The notes under the pieces: model-generated | What the model was told of the DNA's origin: nothing | What the model saw: only the letters and a program-made list of their open reading frames with translations | Database searches by the model: none | Assembly: GCA_018402545.1 (NCBI GenBank) | Contig: JAGYIL010000004.1 | Span: 160,422 to 224,421 of the forward strand | Source: Saccharospirillum sp. | GTDB lineage: Bacteria > Pseudomonadota > Gammaproteobacteria > Pseudomonadales > Natronospirillaceae | DNA length: 64,000 nt | Direction of reading: 5' to 3' | Made by a program: the position numbers and the translations under genes | In this document: positions 45,318 through 54,499 of the stretch, piece after piece | Numbering within the stretch: position 1 is the first letter of the stretch | How the letters are laid out: each line of letters opens with the position of its first letter

Positions 45318-46958
45318 TTACGACCGGGTGATCATGACCTTGTTATCACTCTCTCCGGTTCTGAAACGCCCGCAAATGCGTTGCAATTGTTGCGACTCGT
45401 CGCGCAGTTTCTGGCTGATGCGGCTGGTGTCGCCAACGGTCTGGCGCAAGCCTTCGGCGCTGCGGGTCAGCAGGCTAGACTGGGCGGCCACGCGGTCGGT
45501 TTCATCGCGCTGCTGGCTCAGCGCCAGCTCGATATCCTGGCTGGTCTGTTGCAGGCCTTCAAAGGTGTCTTTCAGTCCATCGAGGTGGGCTTTCAGGGCA
45601 TTCAGGGTGATTTCGCTGTCTTCGCCGGCCCGGGCTGTTTCGGTCAGCAGGTTGTCGACGTTGTCTACCTCGCCGGTTAATTCGGCGACCAGGGCGCGGA
45701 TGGAGGTGGTCGATTCGGACGTGCGTTGCGCCAGATTGCGAACTTCACCGGCGACCACTGCAAAGCCCCGCCCCTGATCTCCGGCCCGGGCCGCTTCGAT
45801 AGCGGCATTCAGTGCCAGCAGATTGGTCTGGTCGGCGATCTCCGTGATCACACTGACCACCTGGCCAATGTTGTCACTGGCCCCGCGCAACGACTGCAAC
45901 GCGCTGCTGGCGTCGCGAATAATCGCTACAGTGCGTTTTGTCTGACGCTCGTTTTCGGCCAGTTGAATCTCGATAGCCTGATTGCTGTCAACTGCAGCCA
46001 GAATGCGTTCGGACGACGCCCGGGATGACTGCTCAATGTGCTGTGTCCGTTCGCGAATGATGTCCAGCGATTCAGCCATAACGCCAATTTTCTCGCCGGT
46101 GTCGTGGCTGGCCCGGTCGACGGCGCCAGCTTGCTGGTCTAATTGCTCGGACTGGCGGTGCAGCACGGCCGAGGTGTTGCGAACATCCCCGGCGAAGTCG
46201 CCAAACTGACGGATCAGGCCATTAAAAGCACTGGCGACCTGGCTGACTTCATCGTTACCGGTGACCGGCAACGCCTGGCTCAGGTCGCTCGTCTGTTCAA
46301 TAACGGCCAGGCGAGACGACATGCGCTGCAGCCGGAAACTCACTGAGCGGGCAAGCCACACCGTCATGAGGATGACCAGCAGACCAAAGCCGACAATGCC
46401 CAGTATGACCCGGCGTTGCTGCTGATCAAGGAAGCGGATCAGGGCGTCAGCACCGGCTTCGGTGCGGGCGCCGTCAGCGTCTCGACGGTCGAGAATGGCC
46501 GACAGAATGGGATCCATCGCCGGGTACAGGGCGCGGTCAACGATTTGCCCCACCGTATAGTAGCTGCGCTGTTCGATACCGGAGCGAATGTCATCACTCA
46601 GGGCGAGCACGCCCTGATAGGCTTCCTGATGATTGGCTGCCCAGTCGGCCAGTCTGGGGTTGGCTTCGATGTTGGCCCAGTCATTGGCCAGCCCCCGGGT
46701 AACCAAGTCGAAACGCTCGTCGACTTCATCCCAGAATACCAGCTGGGCTTTTATCCGGTACGCGAGGTCCTGCAGATCACGCAGGTGCTGATCGAAGGTT
46801 GCCAGCAAGACCACGTCGGCCAGTTGTTCACGCACCAGAGACTGGGTCTCCTGCTCGGTGCGCTGCACGATGGTTAACGCCAGCCAGGACACACTCGCAA
46901 CGGCAGCCAGACATAAACCGGAAAACAGCAACAGACGAACTCGAACGGTTAAGCGCAC
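45318..46958 (-). CDS. Methyl-accepting chemotaxis protein
   Basis: Chemoreceptor of 546 residues. Membrane helices at about 7-27 and 188-208 bracket a helical periplasmic sensor of about 160 residues, followed by HAMP (about 210-262) and a long signalling coiled coil. The hairpin tip is [41 protein letters not shown], the CheA/CheW contact. Gln/Glu pairs nearby are methylation candidates. The ligand is not predictable; the sensor looks like a four-helix bundle. No che genes are near. Confidence 0.93.
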   Translation of the reverse strand: MRLTVRVRLLLFSGLCLAAVASVSWLALTIVQRTEQETQSLVREQLADVVLLATFDQHLRDLQDLAYRIKAQLVFWDEVDERFDLVTRGLANDWANIEANPRLADWAANHQEAYQGVLALSDDIRSGIEQRSYYTVGQIVDRALYPAMDPILSAILDRRDADGARTEAGADALIRFLDQQQRRVILGIVGFGLLVILMTVWLARSVSFRLQRMSSRLAVIEQTSDLSQALPVTGNDEVSQVASAFNGLIRQFGDFAGDVRNTSAVLHRQSEQLDQQAGAVDRASHDTGEKIGVMAESLDIIRERTQHIEQSSRASSERILAAVDSNQAIEIQLAENERQTKRTVAIIRDASSALQSLRGASDNIGQVVSVITEIADQTNLLALNAAIEAARAGDQGRGFAVVAGEVRNLAQRTSESTTSIRALVAELTGEVDNVDNLLTETARAGEDSEITLNALKAHLDGLKDTFEGLQQTSQDIELALSQQRDETDRVAAQSSLLTRSAEGLRQTVGDTSRISQKLRDESQQLQRICGRFRTGESDNKVMITRS

Positions 46959-47036
46959 ATCATACTCCCGGACAGGTTGAAGCCGGAGCCTATGACTTTT
47001 TCATGACAATTCTGTTTCATCGACCCGAGACTGTTG

Positions 47037-47060
47037 CTATATCAAAATATATTGATATAG
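47037..47060. promoter_or_regulatory. Perfect inverted repeat, candidate operator
   Basis: CTATATCAA and TTGATATAG flank a 6-base AATATA centre in the divergent gap between the chemoreceptor gene and the gene at 47218. It is the most AT-rich point of the gap and a likely regulator binding site, possibly for both genes. Confidence 0.55.
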
Positions 47061-47217
47061 TTTTCACCCAGACGACCCGCTGATTTAATGTGTAACTTGC
47101 GAGCGGTATACAAATGCAGCTAAAGCGCCTCCGCTCCGAGCCTTTCTGCACCTGTATCCTCTCCCGATCAGCCCTGGTCCCACTTTTACGACATTGCCGA
47201 CGCGACCGAGGTGCTTC

Positions 47218-47745
47218 ATGACAACGCTGTTTTCCCACTTTCTGGCTCAGGTTCTGGGCTGTGCCAGCCTGGACAACGTCCACAACGTGGTGCGCAGCCG
47301 GCTGATGTTCTCACCCGATCACGGTTTTTCCCGCGAAGACGTGGATGACTTCATTCTCAATGGCAGTATGGATTCGAATGTCATTGCCCGCTGGGCAGCC
47401 CTGTTAAAGCTCGATGCAACCCTGCTGGCCGATGCCGCCCGGGTAGCGGCCGGTGCGAGAGCCCTTCAGCAGAAAGCACTGCCGCGCTTGGAGGTGAACT
47501 GGATTGGGCGTTCTGCCGTGGCACAGCCGGAACAGCGGGTCGAGGTCAGGGCGACCGTGCAGTCTGACGGCCTCGATCCGGAGCGGCCATATTTGACCCG
47601 AAAGACGGGCTACACCCTGGCGGATCTAAACCGGGAAGGCGGATTCCAGCAGGTGCTCAGCTTTGCCAGCAGCCACTGGCACGATGTTGAGCAGGTTACC
47701 GGGCAGTCGGCTTCGGCGTTGTCGCTGAGTTTTGAGGGGATCTGA
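47218..47745 (+). CDS. Protein of unknown function
   Basis: Product of 175 residues from the ATG at 47218, which has GAGG upstream. The first 80 residues are helical (VHNVVRSRLMFSP, SREDVDDFILNG, VIARWAALLKLDATLLADAARVAAGARAL). The rest is mixed alpha-beta with an RVEVRATV strand. No membrane segment, signal peptide or known motif. A repeat copy follows its stop. Confidence 0.7.
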   Translation: MTTLFSHFLAQVLGCASLDNVHNVVRSRLMFSPDHGFSREDVDDFILNGSMDSNVIARWAALLKLDATLLADAARVAAGARALQQKALPRLEVNWIGRSAVAQPEQRVEVRATVQSDGLDPERPYLTRKTGYTLADLNREGGFQQVLSFASSHWHDVEQVTGQSASALSLSFEGI

Positions 47746-47779
47746 TACCCCCAAGTTTCTGAACGAGCCGAGAAAACAA

Positions 47780-47892
47780 GCAGCGGCTGCCGGGTTAGCT
47801 CCTGTGGGGAAATCCGCAGCGGGTATGCTGCGGTCTAGGCTCCATGGATGGATATACGCCGACCCCACAGGAGCTCACCCGGTGGCCGCTGC
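47780..47892 (-). repeat. Palindromic repeat family, copy 6 (short form)
   Basis: Arms GCAGCGGC/GCCGCTGC and AGCTCCTGTGGGG/CCCCACAGGAGCT. The inner hairpin is CCGCAGC/GCTGCGG. It lies between convergent genes. Confidence 0.9.
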
Positions 47893-47905
47893 GGACTACC
47901 GCCTC

Positions 47906-48646
47906 CTAGTCCCCGAGCAAGTGACTGCGCGCCGCATTGATTCTGGCGGCGAGCCAGTCGCTGCCGCCTCGGTCGGGGTGGGCCTTTTGCATCAGTCGGC
48001 GGTGCGCCTGGATGATCGCATCCCGGTCGGCGCCGGGTTCCAGACCGAGGATGTTGTAGGCATCGGCGTCGGTCATGGAGCCTGAATCGTGCTCCGGGGG
48101 CGGCTGTGTATCGTCTTGCCGGGCGCCCGGGTCATCCTGACGCCAGCGGTCACCAAAGCGTTTGTCGAGGTAGGTTTCCAGCAGGCGGGCCGAATCGGCA
48201 TCGTTCTGGCGGCAATAGGCGAGCAGGTCAATGAACTCCTTTTCCTCCAGATCGGCCAGGGTTTTGCCTTCAAAGGGCCCCGCCAGCACCGTACCGTGCA
48301 TAACGCCGCTGTCGTGCTCCAGCTCCATATCGAGCAACGCCGATTGAACGCGCGAGGTCTGGCCTTTGGCGCCGGTCGTCTTGCCCGACTGGCGGCGAGA
48401 CAGGATCGAGGGTAAAAAACGAATCAGCAGCGGCAGCAGGCGGCGGGCCCAGGGCAGCAGTGCGGCCAGCAACACACCCAGCAAATACAGACGCTGAGTC
48501 GCCGCCAGAAACAACAGGCCCGCAACCAGCAGCGTGATCAGACCCACGATAATGGGTCGCTTGCGCTGTGCCGGCGACATGCGCTTAAGCGCGATGCCGA
48601 AGACCAGCACAATAACAAACAGGAAGAGTATGGAAATGGGTGTCAC
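47906..48646 (-). CDS. Membrane-anchored J-domain protein
   Basis: Product of 246 residues. Two or three N-terminal membrane helices (about 3-20, 32-50, 52-78) are followed by a linker, a helical middle region (SALLDMELEHDSGVMHGTVLAGPFEGKTLADL) and a C-terminal J domain (AYNILGLEPGADRDAIIQAHRRLMQKAHPDRGG) with the HPD motif needed to stimulate DnaK. It starts 2 bases after the vWA gene's stop, so the two are co-expressed. Confidence 0.88.
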   Translation of the reverse strand: MTPISILFLFVIVLVFGIALKRMSPAQRKRPIIVGLITLLVAGLLFLAATQRLYLLGVLLAALLPWARRLLPLLIRFLPSILSRRQSGKTTGAKGQTSRVQSALLDMELEHDSGVMHGTVLAGPFEGKTLADLEEKEFIDLLAYCRQNDADSARLLETYLDKRFGDRWRQDDPGARQDDTQPPPEHDSGSMTDADAYNILGLEPGADRDAIIQAHRRLMQKAHPDRGGSDWLAARINAARSHLLGD

Positions 48647-48648
48647 GG

Positions 48649-49368
48649 TCAGCGCTTCAACTGTTGGGTCAAACGTTTAACATCGGCCGAGCCGGAGCGG
48701 GCGAGGTCGTCCAGGGCGCGCTGGCCGCCACTGGCGTACACCGCCACGGCACCGAGCAGGTCTTTGAGTTGTGCCGCTGCGCGGTTATCAAATGGCATCC
48801 AGGCACCGCCGGAAAGCTTGGCCATCTGCTGGAAGGCGTTGCGCGCCTGGGCATCGTTGCCTTCCTGAAAGATAAACAGTGGGGTATTGAGCATGCCCAG
48901 TTCACCGGCCTGCTGACAGAGCGGGTCAACGCCTTCCTCGCAACAGTCGACAATGAGTATCACCGCCCTGATCGCCTTTACCCGGGTTTCTTTCAGGGCA
49001 TGCTGAAGCACGCGCCCGATCTGGGTCTGGCCACCGAGGCACTGAACACGATTCATGGCATTGAGCAGGCGCTCGGGCCGGGTGACCCAGTCGGTCGCCT
49101 TGAATTCCCGGAACCCGCGGTAATAGCACAACTGAATGGCAATGCCATCGACCGATTCGGTGGCCAGAAACAGCTCACTGTGGAGGTTGCAGGCCATATC
49201 CCAGGTAGGCTGGCGGCTGGCCGTGGCGTCGAGCGCAAAGAGAATTCTACCCTGTTGCTGACTGGCAACCGGGAGTTTGGCGGCCTGATCAATGAACTGA
49301 TCTATCGCCTGAGTGTTGGAGCGTGTCGTCAGTTTCCGGTCGGACAAGGGGCAACCCCGCCTAAACAA
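48649..49368 (-). CDS. vWA-domain protein paired with the J-domain gene
   Basis: Soluble protein of about 239 residues that is essentially one vWA domain. ILFALDATASRQPTWD is a MIDAS variant (DxTxS). GGQTQIGRVL is the Thr loop and VILIVDCCEEG the next strand, with a Cys-Cys where many vWA proteins have an Asp loop. The open frame begins at a TTG (49368); another TTG at 49347 is equally likely, and no ATG fits. The J-domain neighbour suggests a chaperone-assisted complex. Confidence 0.75.
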   Translation of the reverse strand: MFRRGCPLSDRKLTTRSNTQAIDQFIDQAAKLPVASQQQGRILFALDATASRQPTWDMACNLHSELFLATESVDGIAIQLCYYRGFREFKATDWVTRPERLLNAMNRVQCLGGQTQIGRVLQHALKETRVKAIRAVILIVDCCEEGVDPLCQQAGELGMLNTPLFIFQEGNDAQARNAFQQMAKLSGGAWMPFDNRAAAQLKDLLGAVAVYASGGQRALDDLARSGSADVKRLTQQLKR

Positions 49369-49470
49369 TGTCCCCTAAGGATACAAAGCCCGGGCGGGAT
49401 TGACCATGTATGGGGCGGTAAAACTCGTGTTACAGAGTTCGGGTTCGTTAAGTGGCATTGGTCCGCACTG

Positions 49471-49573
49471 GCTACCGGGGATGCCCCTGAGGGGTCGGCG
49501 TGGATCCGTCCATGGAGCCCAGGCCACAACATCCATGTTGTGGACTACCCCACAGGGGCACCCCCGGCATCCG
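49471..49573 (+). repeat. Palindromic repeat family, copy 7 (short form)
   Basis: TGCCCCTGAGGGG pairs with CCCCACAGGGGCA. The inner hairpin is CCACAACAT/ATGTTGTGG, where other copies have CCGCAGCAT/ATGCTGCGG, so both sides have changed together. The flank GTGGCATTGGTCCGC at its 5' side is shared with copies 8 and 10. Confidence 0.88.
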
Positions 49574-49623
49574 CTGCTTGTCACCTTAGGATGCTGCGCG
49601 AGTAAAAAACGGTTCGCTAGGTG

Positions 49624-50064
49624 TCAGCGCACCGTCACGCAGGTGCATTCAGCCAGGTTGGTGACCTTGTGGGAGACGCTGCCCAGCAGCAGGCTCTTCC
49701 AGTCACCCAGGCCGCGCGTGCCCATCACGATCATGTCGACCTTGCGGTCCTGGGCGACGGCGACGATCTTGCGGGCCGGATCGCCGATCTCGACAGCGGT
49801 CTCCACGGTTTTGCAACCGAGTTCGTTGGCCAGCTTGACGCCAGCCTCAACGATGGACTCGCCCACTTTCTTCAGTTCCTCGGGCGAGGCGTGCATGTAG
49901 ATGGACGCACCGCCCATCACCATGATGTCATCGCCAACCGCAGGCTCGGGCACGTGCAATAGCAGCAGGCCAGCGTCGTGGTGCATGGCCCAGTCGGCTG
50001 CAAATTCAATGGCTTTTTTCGCAGGGTCTGAACCGTCAACGGGAACCAGTATCAGTTTGCTCAT
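49624..50064 (-). CDS. Universal stress protein (UspA family, ATP-binding type)
   Basis: Cytosolic protein of 146 residues. It starts KLILVPVDGSDPAKKAIEFA and ends with the G-2x-G-9x-G-S nucleotide motif (GTRGLGDWKSLLLGS), which marks ATP-binding Usp proteins. An FNR/Anr-type box lies about 100 bases upstream of its start, so low-oxygen induction is likely. GGAGAG precedes the start. Confidence 0.92.
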   Translation of the reverse strand: MSKLILVPVDGSDPAKKAIEFAADWAMHHDAGLLLLHVPEPAVGDDIMVMGGASIYMHASPEELKKVGESIVEAGVKLANELGCKTVETAVEIGDPARKIVAVAQDRKVDMIVMGTRGLGDWKSLLLGSVSHKVTNLAECTCVTVR

Positions 50065-50162
50065 GGTGATCTCTCCTGTTTGGCAGACGTCATCCGGTGG
50101 TGGTTGACGCCCGTAGAGTCGAGTCGATGAAACTACTTTGGCACTGTTGGTTGGTGCAGGTC

Positions 50163-50176
50163 TTGATCTGAATCAA
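50163..50176. promoter_or_regulatory. FNR/Anr binding site
   Basis: TTGATCTGAATCAA is a perfect match to the TTGAT-N4-ATCAA consensus. It sits in the 322-base divergent gap, about 99-112 bases before the universal stress gene and 210 before the pirin gene. The distance favours control of the stress gene. Nothing else definite is seen in the gap. Confidence 0.75.
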
Positions 50177-50386
50177 GACTGACGACGACCTCACTTTGGT
50201 AGACAGTTTAACTATTGTCAAAGTTTCGCCGCCGCTACCCGGGAGGTCACCCTGGATAGGGGTAGTGAAATACGGCTTGGGTGCCCCCATAGTGACTGTC
50301 GTAAACAGGGTTGACGATGCAGCCTGAACAAACCCGGGGCCGGGCCGCCAAAGGCGTGGCACCCAGCCGATCAAGTGAGGTGTCAG

Positions 50387-51406
50387 ATGAGTAACGCGGT
50401 AAAAGAAGTGCTGTCATTGGGGTTTCCCTGGCAGACGGCCGATCCCTTTCTGTTTTGTGTCCATCACAACGATGCGTTCCCCAAGGGCAACGCCGAGATG
50501 GGCCCTCAGGCTTCGCTGGCGGGTCGTCAGATCGGTCAGGATTTCGACTGGAGTCAGGACTGGCGCATGTACCATGGCGACCGGATTCCCGGTTTTCCGG
50601 CGCATCCGCATCGTGGTTTCGAAACCATAACGGTCGTCACCAAAGGTATGGTTGACCATGCCGACTCCCTGGGGGCTGCCGGGCGTTATGGCGGCGGCGA
50701 CACCCAGTGGATGACGGCAGGTAACGGCGTGCAGCACTCCGAGATGTTTCCGCTGTTGAGTGAAGCCGAGGAAAACCCGATGGAGTTGTTCCAGATCTGG
50801 ATCAACCTGCGGGCCAAGAACAAGGCAGTACCGCCGCACTTTTCGATGCTCTGGCGCGAAGAGACGCCGGTGGTGATCACCGAGGATGCGCAGGGTAACC
50901 GTACCTCGGTGACCGTGGTAGCGGGCGAGCTCGAGGGTCACAAGGCCCCGCCACCGCCACCGGATTCCTGGGCATCGGACCCGGCCAACGACGTTGCGGT
51001 GTGGATCATCGACGTTGACGCGGGTGCCGAATGGACCTTGCCCGCGACCCGCGCCGGCGTTAATCGAATACTTTATTGTTTCGAAGGTGGCGCGATTCAG
51101 GTGGACGACACCGAACTGTCACCAAAGCAGGGCGCGCGCCTGGTTCCGGACCAGGCGGTAACCTTGCAGGCTGGCGGGAAGAAAGTGCGTCTGTTGCTGT
51201 TGCAGGGCAAGCCCATCAACGAGCCAGTCGTTCAGTACGGTCCCTTTGTGATGAATACCGAAGCCGAAATTCGCCAGACCTTTGCGGACTTCCGCAAAGA
51301 CGAGTTCGGTGGCTGGCCCTGGCCGCGACATGACCAGGTGCACGACCGGGCGCGCGGGCGTTTCGCACGCCATGCCGACGGTCGTGAAGAGCACAAAACG
51401 GAATAA
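50387..51406 (+). CDS. Pirin-family protein
   Basis: Bicupin of 339 residues. The N-terminal cupin has the metal ligands in HPHRGFETITVV and in TAGNGVQHSEM. Bacterial pirins include quercetinase-like dioxygenases and pyruvate dehydrogenase regulators. The length is about 40 residues above common pirins, with an extra C-terminal stretch (FADFRKDEFGGWPWPRHD and a His/Arg-rich end). The start at 50387 has GTGAGG upstream. Confidence 0.9.
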   Translation: MSNAVKEVLSLGFPWQTADPFLFCVHHNDAFPKGNAEMGPQASLAGRQIGQDFDWSQDWRMYHGDRIPGFPAHPHRGFETITVVTKGMVDHADSLGAAGRYGGGDTQWMTAGNGVQHSEMFPLLSEAEENPMELFQIWINLRAKNKAVPPHFSMLWREETPVVITEDAQGNRTSVTVVAGELEGHKAPPPPPDSWASDPANDVAVWIIDVDAGAEWTLPATRAGVNRILYCFEGGAIQVDDTELSPKQGARLVPDQAVTLQAGGKKVRLLLLQGKPINEPVVQYGPFVMNTEAEIRQTFADFRKDEFGGWPWPRHDQVHDRARGRFARHADGREEHKTE

Positions 51407-51457
51407 TGCCGGTAATACACTACACTGAAAGTGTTGATTCAACGCTGAGGTAACAGG

Positions 51458-52426
51458 GTGATTCAAAATGCGTTAAAGAAGGCGGGCTTGCTGGCCGTGC
51501 TGGGCACTCTCGGCGCTTTCGCCACTGTTCAGGCTGAGTCGAATCTGGTGATAGGCACGGGCTCGGTTGCCGGGGTCTATTACCCGACCGGCGGCGCTAT
51601 TTGTCGTTTCTATGAACGTGAAGCCAGTGCTGAAGAACGCTGTGACGTTGAGGCGACCGGCGGGTCTATCGATAATCTGACCGGGTTGCGGGCAGGCCGC
51701 TTTAGCCTCGTTGTGGTCCAGTCCGACTGGCAACACTACGCATACACCGGCCAGCCTGAATACAATGAAGGCGAAGCGTTTGACTCGTTGCGTTCCCTGT
51801 TTTCACTGCACAGCGAACCTTTTACCGTACTGGCGCGAACTGATTCAGGTATTGCCACCTTCAGTGACCTGAAAGGCCGCCGTGTGAACCTGGGCGAGCC
51901 AGGTTCCGGTCAGCGCGGTACACTGGACGTGTTGATGGCCAGTTACGGCTGGACCTATGACGATTTCCAGCGCACCGCCGAGTTACCGCCGCTACGTCAG
52001 GGCGAAGCCTTGTGCGATTATCGCCTCGATGCGATCACCTTCGCGGCAGGTCACCCCAACCCGGCGATTCTGGAGGCCACCCAGCGGTGCGAGACGGTTC
52101 TGGTACCGGTGACAGGCGAGGCCGTTGAGCGGCTGCTGGATCAGAAACCCTATTACCGCATGGTCAGCATTCCCGGCGGCTTGTACCCGGGCAATCCGGA
52201 TCCGGTGCAAACACTGGGAATGGCGGCAACGGTAGTCACAACCAGTAATATGCCCGATGACGTTGCCTACCGGATCGTCAAGGCCGTCTTTGAAAATTTC
52301 GACACCCTGACCCGGCTGCATCCGGCTTTTGCCAATCTGGACCCGGCCACAATGATACAGGACGGTTTGTCGGCCCCTTTGCACTCGGGTGCAAGGCGTT
52401 ATTACGAAGAAGCCGGATTACTGTAA
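51458..52426 (+). CDS. TAXI-type TRAP transporter substrate-binding protein
   Basis: Periplasmic binding protein of 322 residues from a GTG start, with a signal peptide ending near TVQA. The TAXI signature is visible as VIGTGSVAGVYYPTGGAICR. Later segments SLFSLHSEPFTVLAR and LGEPGSGQRGT are also typical. Family members bind small carboxylates such as glutamate or oxoglutarate. No TRAP membrane subunits are adjacent, so it is an orphan component or serves a sensor. Confidence 0.9.
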   Translation: MIQNALKKAGLLAVLGTLGAFATVQAESNLVIGTGSVAGVYYPTGGAICRFYEREASAEERCDVEATGGSIDNLTGLRAGRFSLVVVQSDWQHYAYTGQPEYNEGEAFDSLRSLFSLHSEPFTVLARTDSGIATFSDLKGRRVNLGEPGSGQRGTLDVLMASYGWTYDDFQRTAELPPLRQGEALCDYRLDAITFAAGHPNPAILEATQRCETVLVPVTGEAVERLLDQKPYYRMVSIPGGLYPGNPDPVQTLGMAATVVTTSNMPDDVAYRIVKAVFENFDTLTRLHPAFANLDPATMIQDGLSAPLHSGARRYYEEAGLL

Positions 52427-52448
52427 AGTGACCGGCACCTTTTATTAG

Positions 52449-52630
52449 CTCAAGTTTCGAAGTTTGCATAATGCGAGCGGCGGATGCCGGTGGCGCCTCT
52501 GCGGGGAAGTCCGCAACAGGGATGTTGCGGTCTAGGCCCCATGGACGGGTTCACGCCGACCCCGCAGAGGCGCCACCGGTAGCCGACGCGGACCAGTGCC
52601 ACCAAGCTAACCCGAACTCCGAAACTTGAG
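52449..52630 (-). repeat. Palindromic repeat family, copy 8 (short core, extended arms)
   Basis: The core GGTGGCGCCTCTGCGGGG/CCCCGCAGAGGCGCCACC is perfect. The inner hairpin is CCGCAAC/GTTGCGG. Pairing extends outward to CTCAAGTTTCG/CGAAACTTGAG, giving 182 bases in all and showing that the full element is larger than the core. It lies between two rightward genes. Confidence 0.9.
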
Positions 52631-52651
52631 TGCTAACCACTAGGAGCACTC

Positions 52652-53575
52652 ATGCCCCCTATTATTTCTGTGCAGGGTCTGAACAAGACCTACGCATCAG
52701 GATTTGAAGCCCTCAAGAACCTCGACCTGGACATCAATACCGGTGAGATTTTTGCGTTGCTTGGCCCCAACGGTGCCGGTAAAACCACTCTGATCAGTAT
52801 TATTTGCGGCATTGCCAACCCTACCCGGGGCACGGTGACCGCCGATGGACACGATATTCTGACCGACTTCCGTCAGGCGCGTGCCAAAATCGGGCTGGTT
52901 CCGCAGGAACTGGCGACCGATGCGTTTGAAACGGTCTGGGCCACGGTGAACTTTTCCAGAGGCCTGTTCGGCAAGGCGCCGAACCCGGAGCACCTGGAAA
53001 AAATACTGCGGCAACTCTCTCTGTGGGATAAGCGCGACTCGAAAATAAAATCGCTGTCGGGCGGCATGAAGCGCCGGGTGATGATCGCCAAGGCACTGTC
53101 GCACGAGCCGAAAATCCTGTTTCTCGATGAACCGACCGCCGGTGTCGATGTCGAACTTCGACGCGATATGTGGGAAATGGTGCGTGGCTTGCGCGAACAG
53201 GGTGTGACCATCATTCTGACCACCCATTACATTGAAGAGGCCGAGGAAATGGCCGATCGGATTGGGGTCATCAGCCAGGGTGAAATTATTCTGGTTGAGG
53301 AAAAAACCGCATTGATGCGCAAGCTGGGTAAAAAGCAATTGACGTTGTCGCTGCGTGATCCGTTGACGAAAGTACCGGAGTCACTGGCGTCGATGCCACT
53401 GACACTCAGTGATGATGGCCGCGAGCTGAATTACAACTTTGATTCGCAGCAGGAACACAGTGGCATTTCCGAATTGCTGAAAGAGCTCGACAGTCAGGGC
53501 GTTGAATTCCGGGATCTGCGCACCCGGGAAAGCTCGCTGGAAGATATTTTCGTGGGATTGGTTCACGGTCAATAA
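52652..53575 (+). CDS. ABC-2 type exporter ATP-binding subunit (YadG-like)
   Basis: Single-domain ABC ATPase of 307 residues. Walker A is GPNGAGKTT, the signature is LSGGMKRR, and Walker B is [12 protein letters not shown], followed by the switch His in [11 protein letters not shown]. The 80-residue C-terminal extension is typical of YadG/DrrA-like proteins. The paired permease gene starts 14 bases downstream. Substrate unknown. Confidence 0.93.
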   Translation: MPPIISVQGLNKTYASGFEALKNLDLDINTGEIFALLGPNGAGKTTLISIICGIANPTRGTVTADGHDILTDFRQARAKIGLVPQELATDAFETVWATVNFSRGLFGKAPNPEHLEKILRQLSLWDKRDSKIKSLSGGMKRRVMIAKALSHEPKILFLDEPTAGVDVELRRDMWEMVRGLREQGVTIILTTHYIEEAEEMADRIGVISQGEIILVEEKTALMRKLGKKQLTLSLRDPLTKVPESLASMPLTLSDDGRELNYNFDSQQEHSGISELLKELDSQGVEFRDLRTRESSLEDIFVGLVHGQ

Positions 53576-53589
53576 AGGATACTGCCTAG

Positions 53590-54351
53590 ATGAATTTCTA
53601 TTCTGTTCGCGCCATTTATCTGTTTGAAATGGCACGCACCTGGCGCACGCTTTTGCAAAGCGTTGCCACGCCGGTGATTTCAACGTCTCTGTACTTTGTT
53701 GTCTTTGGTTCGGCGATTGGCTCACGCATGGTCGACATCGACGGGGTCAGTTACGGCGCTTTTATCATTCCCGGACTGATCATGCTGACGCTGCTGATGC
53801 AAAGCATTTCCAATGCCTCCTTTGGCATTTACATGCCCAAGTTTTCGGGCACTATTTATGAGGTGCTGTCGGCGCCGATCTCCTACGTCGAAATTGTGCT
53901 CGGCTATGTTGGTGCGGCCGCGACCAAGTCGGTCATTCTTGGTCTGATCATTCTGGTCACTGCGACCTTTTTTGTAGATTACCGCATTGAGCATCCGATC
54001 TGGATGTTCAGCTTTCTGGTGCTGACTTCGATCACCTTCAGTTTCCTCGGATTTGTGATTGGTATCTGGGCCGATGGTTTTGAAAAACTTCAAATTGTGC
54101 CGATGATGATCGTAACGCCGCTGGTGTTTCTGGGTGGCACGTTTTATTCCATCGACATGCTGCCCTCCTTCTGGCAGGGCGTGACCCTGTTGAACCCGGT
54201 GGTGTATCTGGTCAGTGGGTTTCGCTGGAGTTTTTATGGCGTATCGGATGTGCACATTGCCGTCAGCACGGGCATGACCTTTGGCTTTCTGGTGCTCTTT
54301 GTTGGTCTGGTCTGGTGGATCTTCAAGACTGGCTATAAGCTCAAGAGTTAA
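53590..54351 (+). CDS. ABC-2 type exporter permease (YadH-like)
   Basis: Membrane subunit of 253 residues with six helices. The N-terminal [32 protein letters not shown] and the later [25 protein letters not shown] are typical of the YadH/ABC-2 group. It works with the preceding ATPase, probably in export of a lipid-linked or glycan-type molecule, though nothing near identifies it. Confidence 0.92.
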   Translation: MNFYSVRAIYLFEMARTWRTLLQSVATPVISTSLYFVVFGSAIGSRMVDIDGVSYGAFIIPGLIMLTLLMQSISNASFGIYMPKFSGTIYEVLSAPISYVEIVLGYVGAAATKSVILGLIILVTATFFVDYRIEHPIWMFSFLVLTSITFSFLGFVIGIWADGFEKLQIVPMMIVTPLVFLGGTFYSIDMLPSFWQGVTLLNPVVYLVSGFRWSFYGVSDVHIAVSTGMTFGFLVLFVGLVWWIFKTGYKLKS

Positions 54352-54428
54352 CCAACTCGCGAGTTAGCGCCTATATTGACGATAACCAGTTCACACTCCT
54401 GTTGCGAAAGCCTTTACCTTGGCGGGAG

Positions 54429-54453
54429 GACGACTCACTCTGAGTGAGTCGTC
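54429..54453. promoter_or_regulatory. Perfect 11-bp inverted repeat before the P450 gene
   Basis: GACGACTCACT and AGTGAGTCGTC are separated by 3 bases, 46 bases ahead of the P450 start. No T-run follows, so it fits an operator for a dimeric repressor better than a terminator, although it could also end the ABC transcript. Confidence 0.55.
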
Positions 54454-54499
54454 ACTGTAACCGGTGACAAGTTTTGGATGCCTTTGCCGGAGACCGAGC

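Noticed and set aside
54429..54453. Rho-independent terminator after the ABC permease gene
   Set aside because: The stem is perfect but is followed by ACTGTAACC and not by a T-run, and it lies close to the next gene's start.
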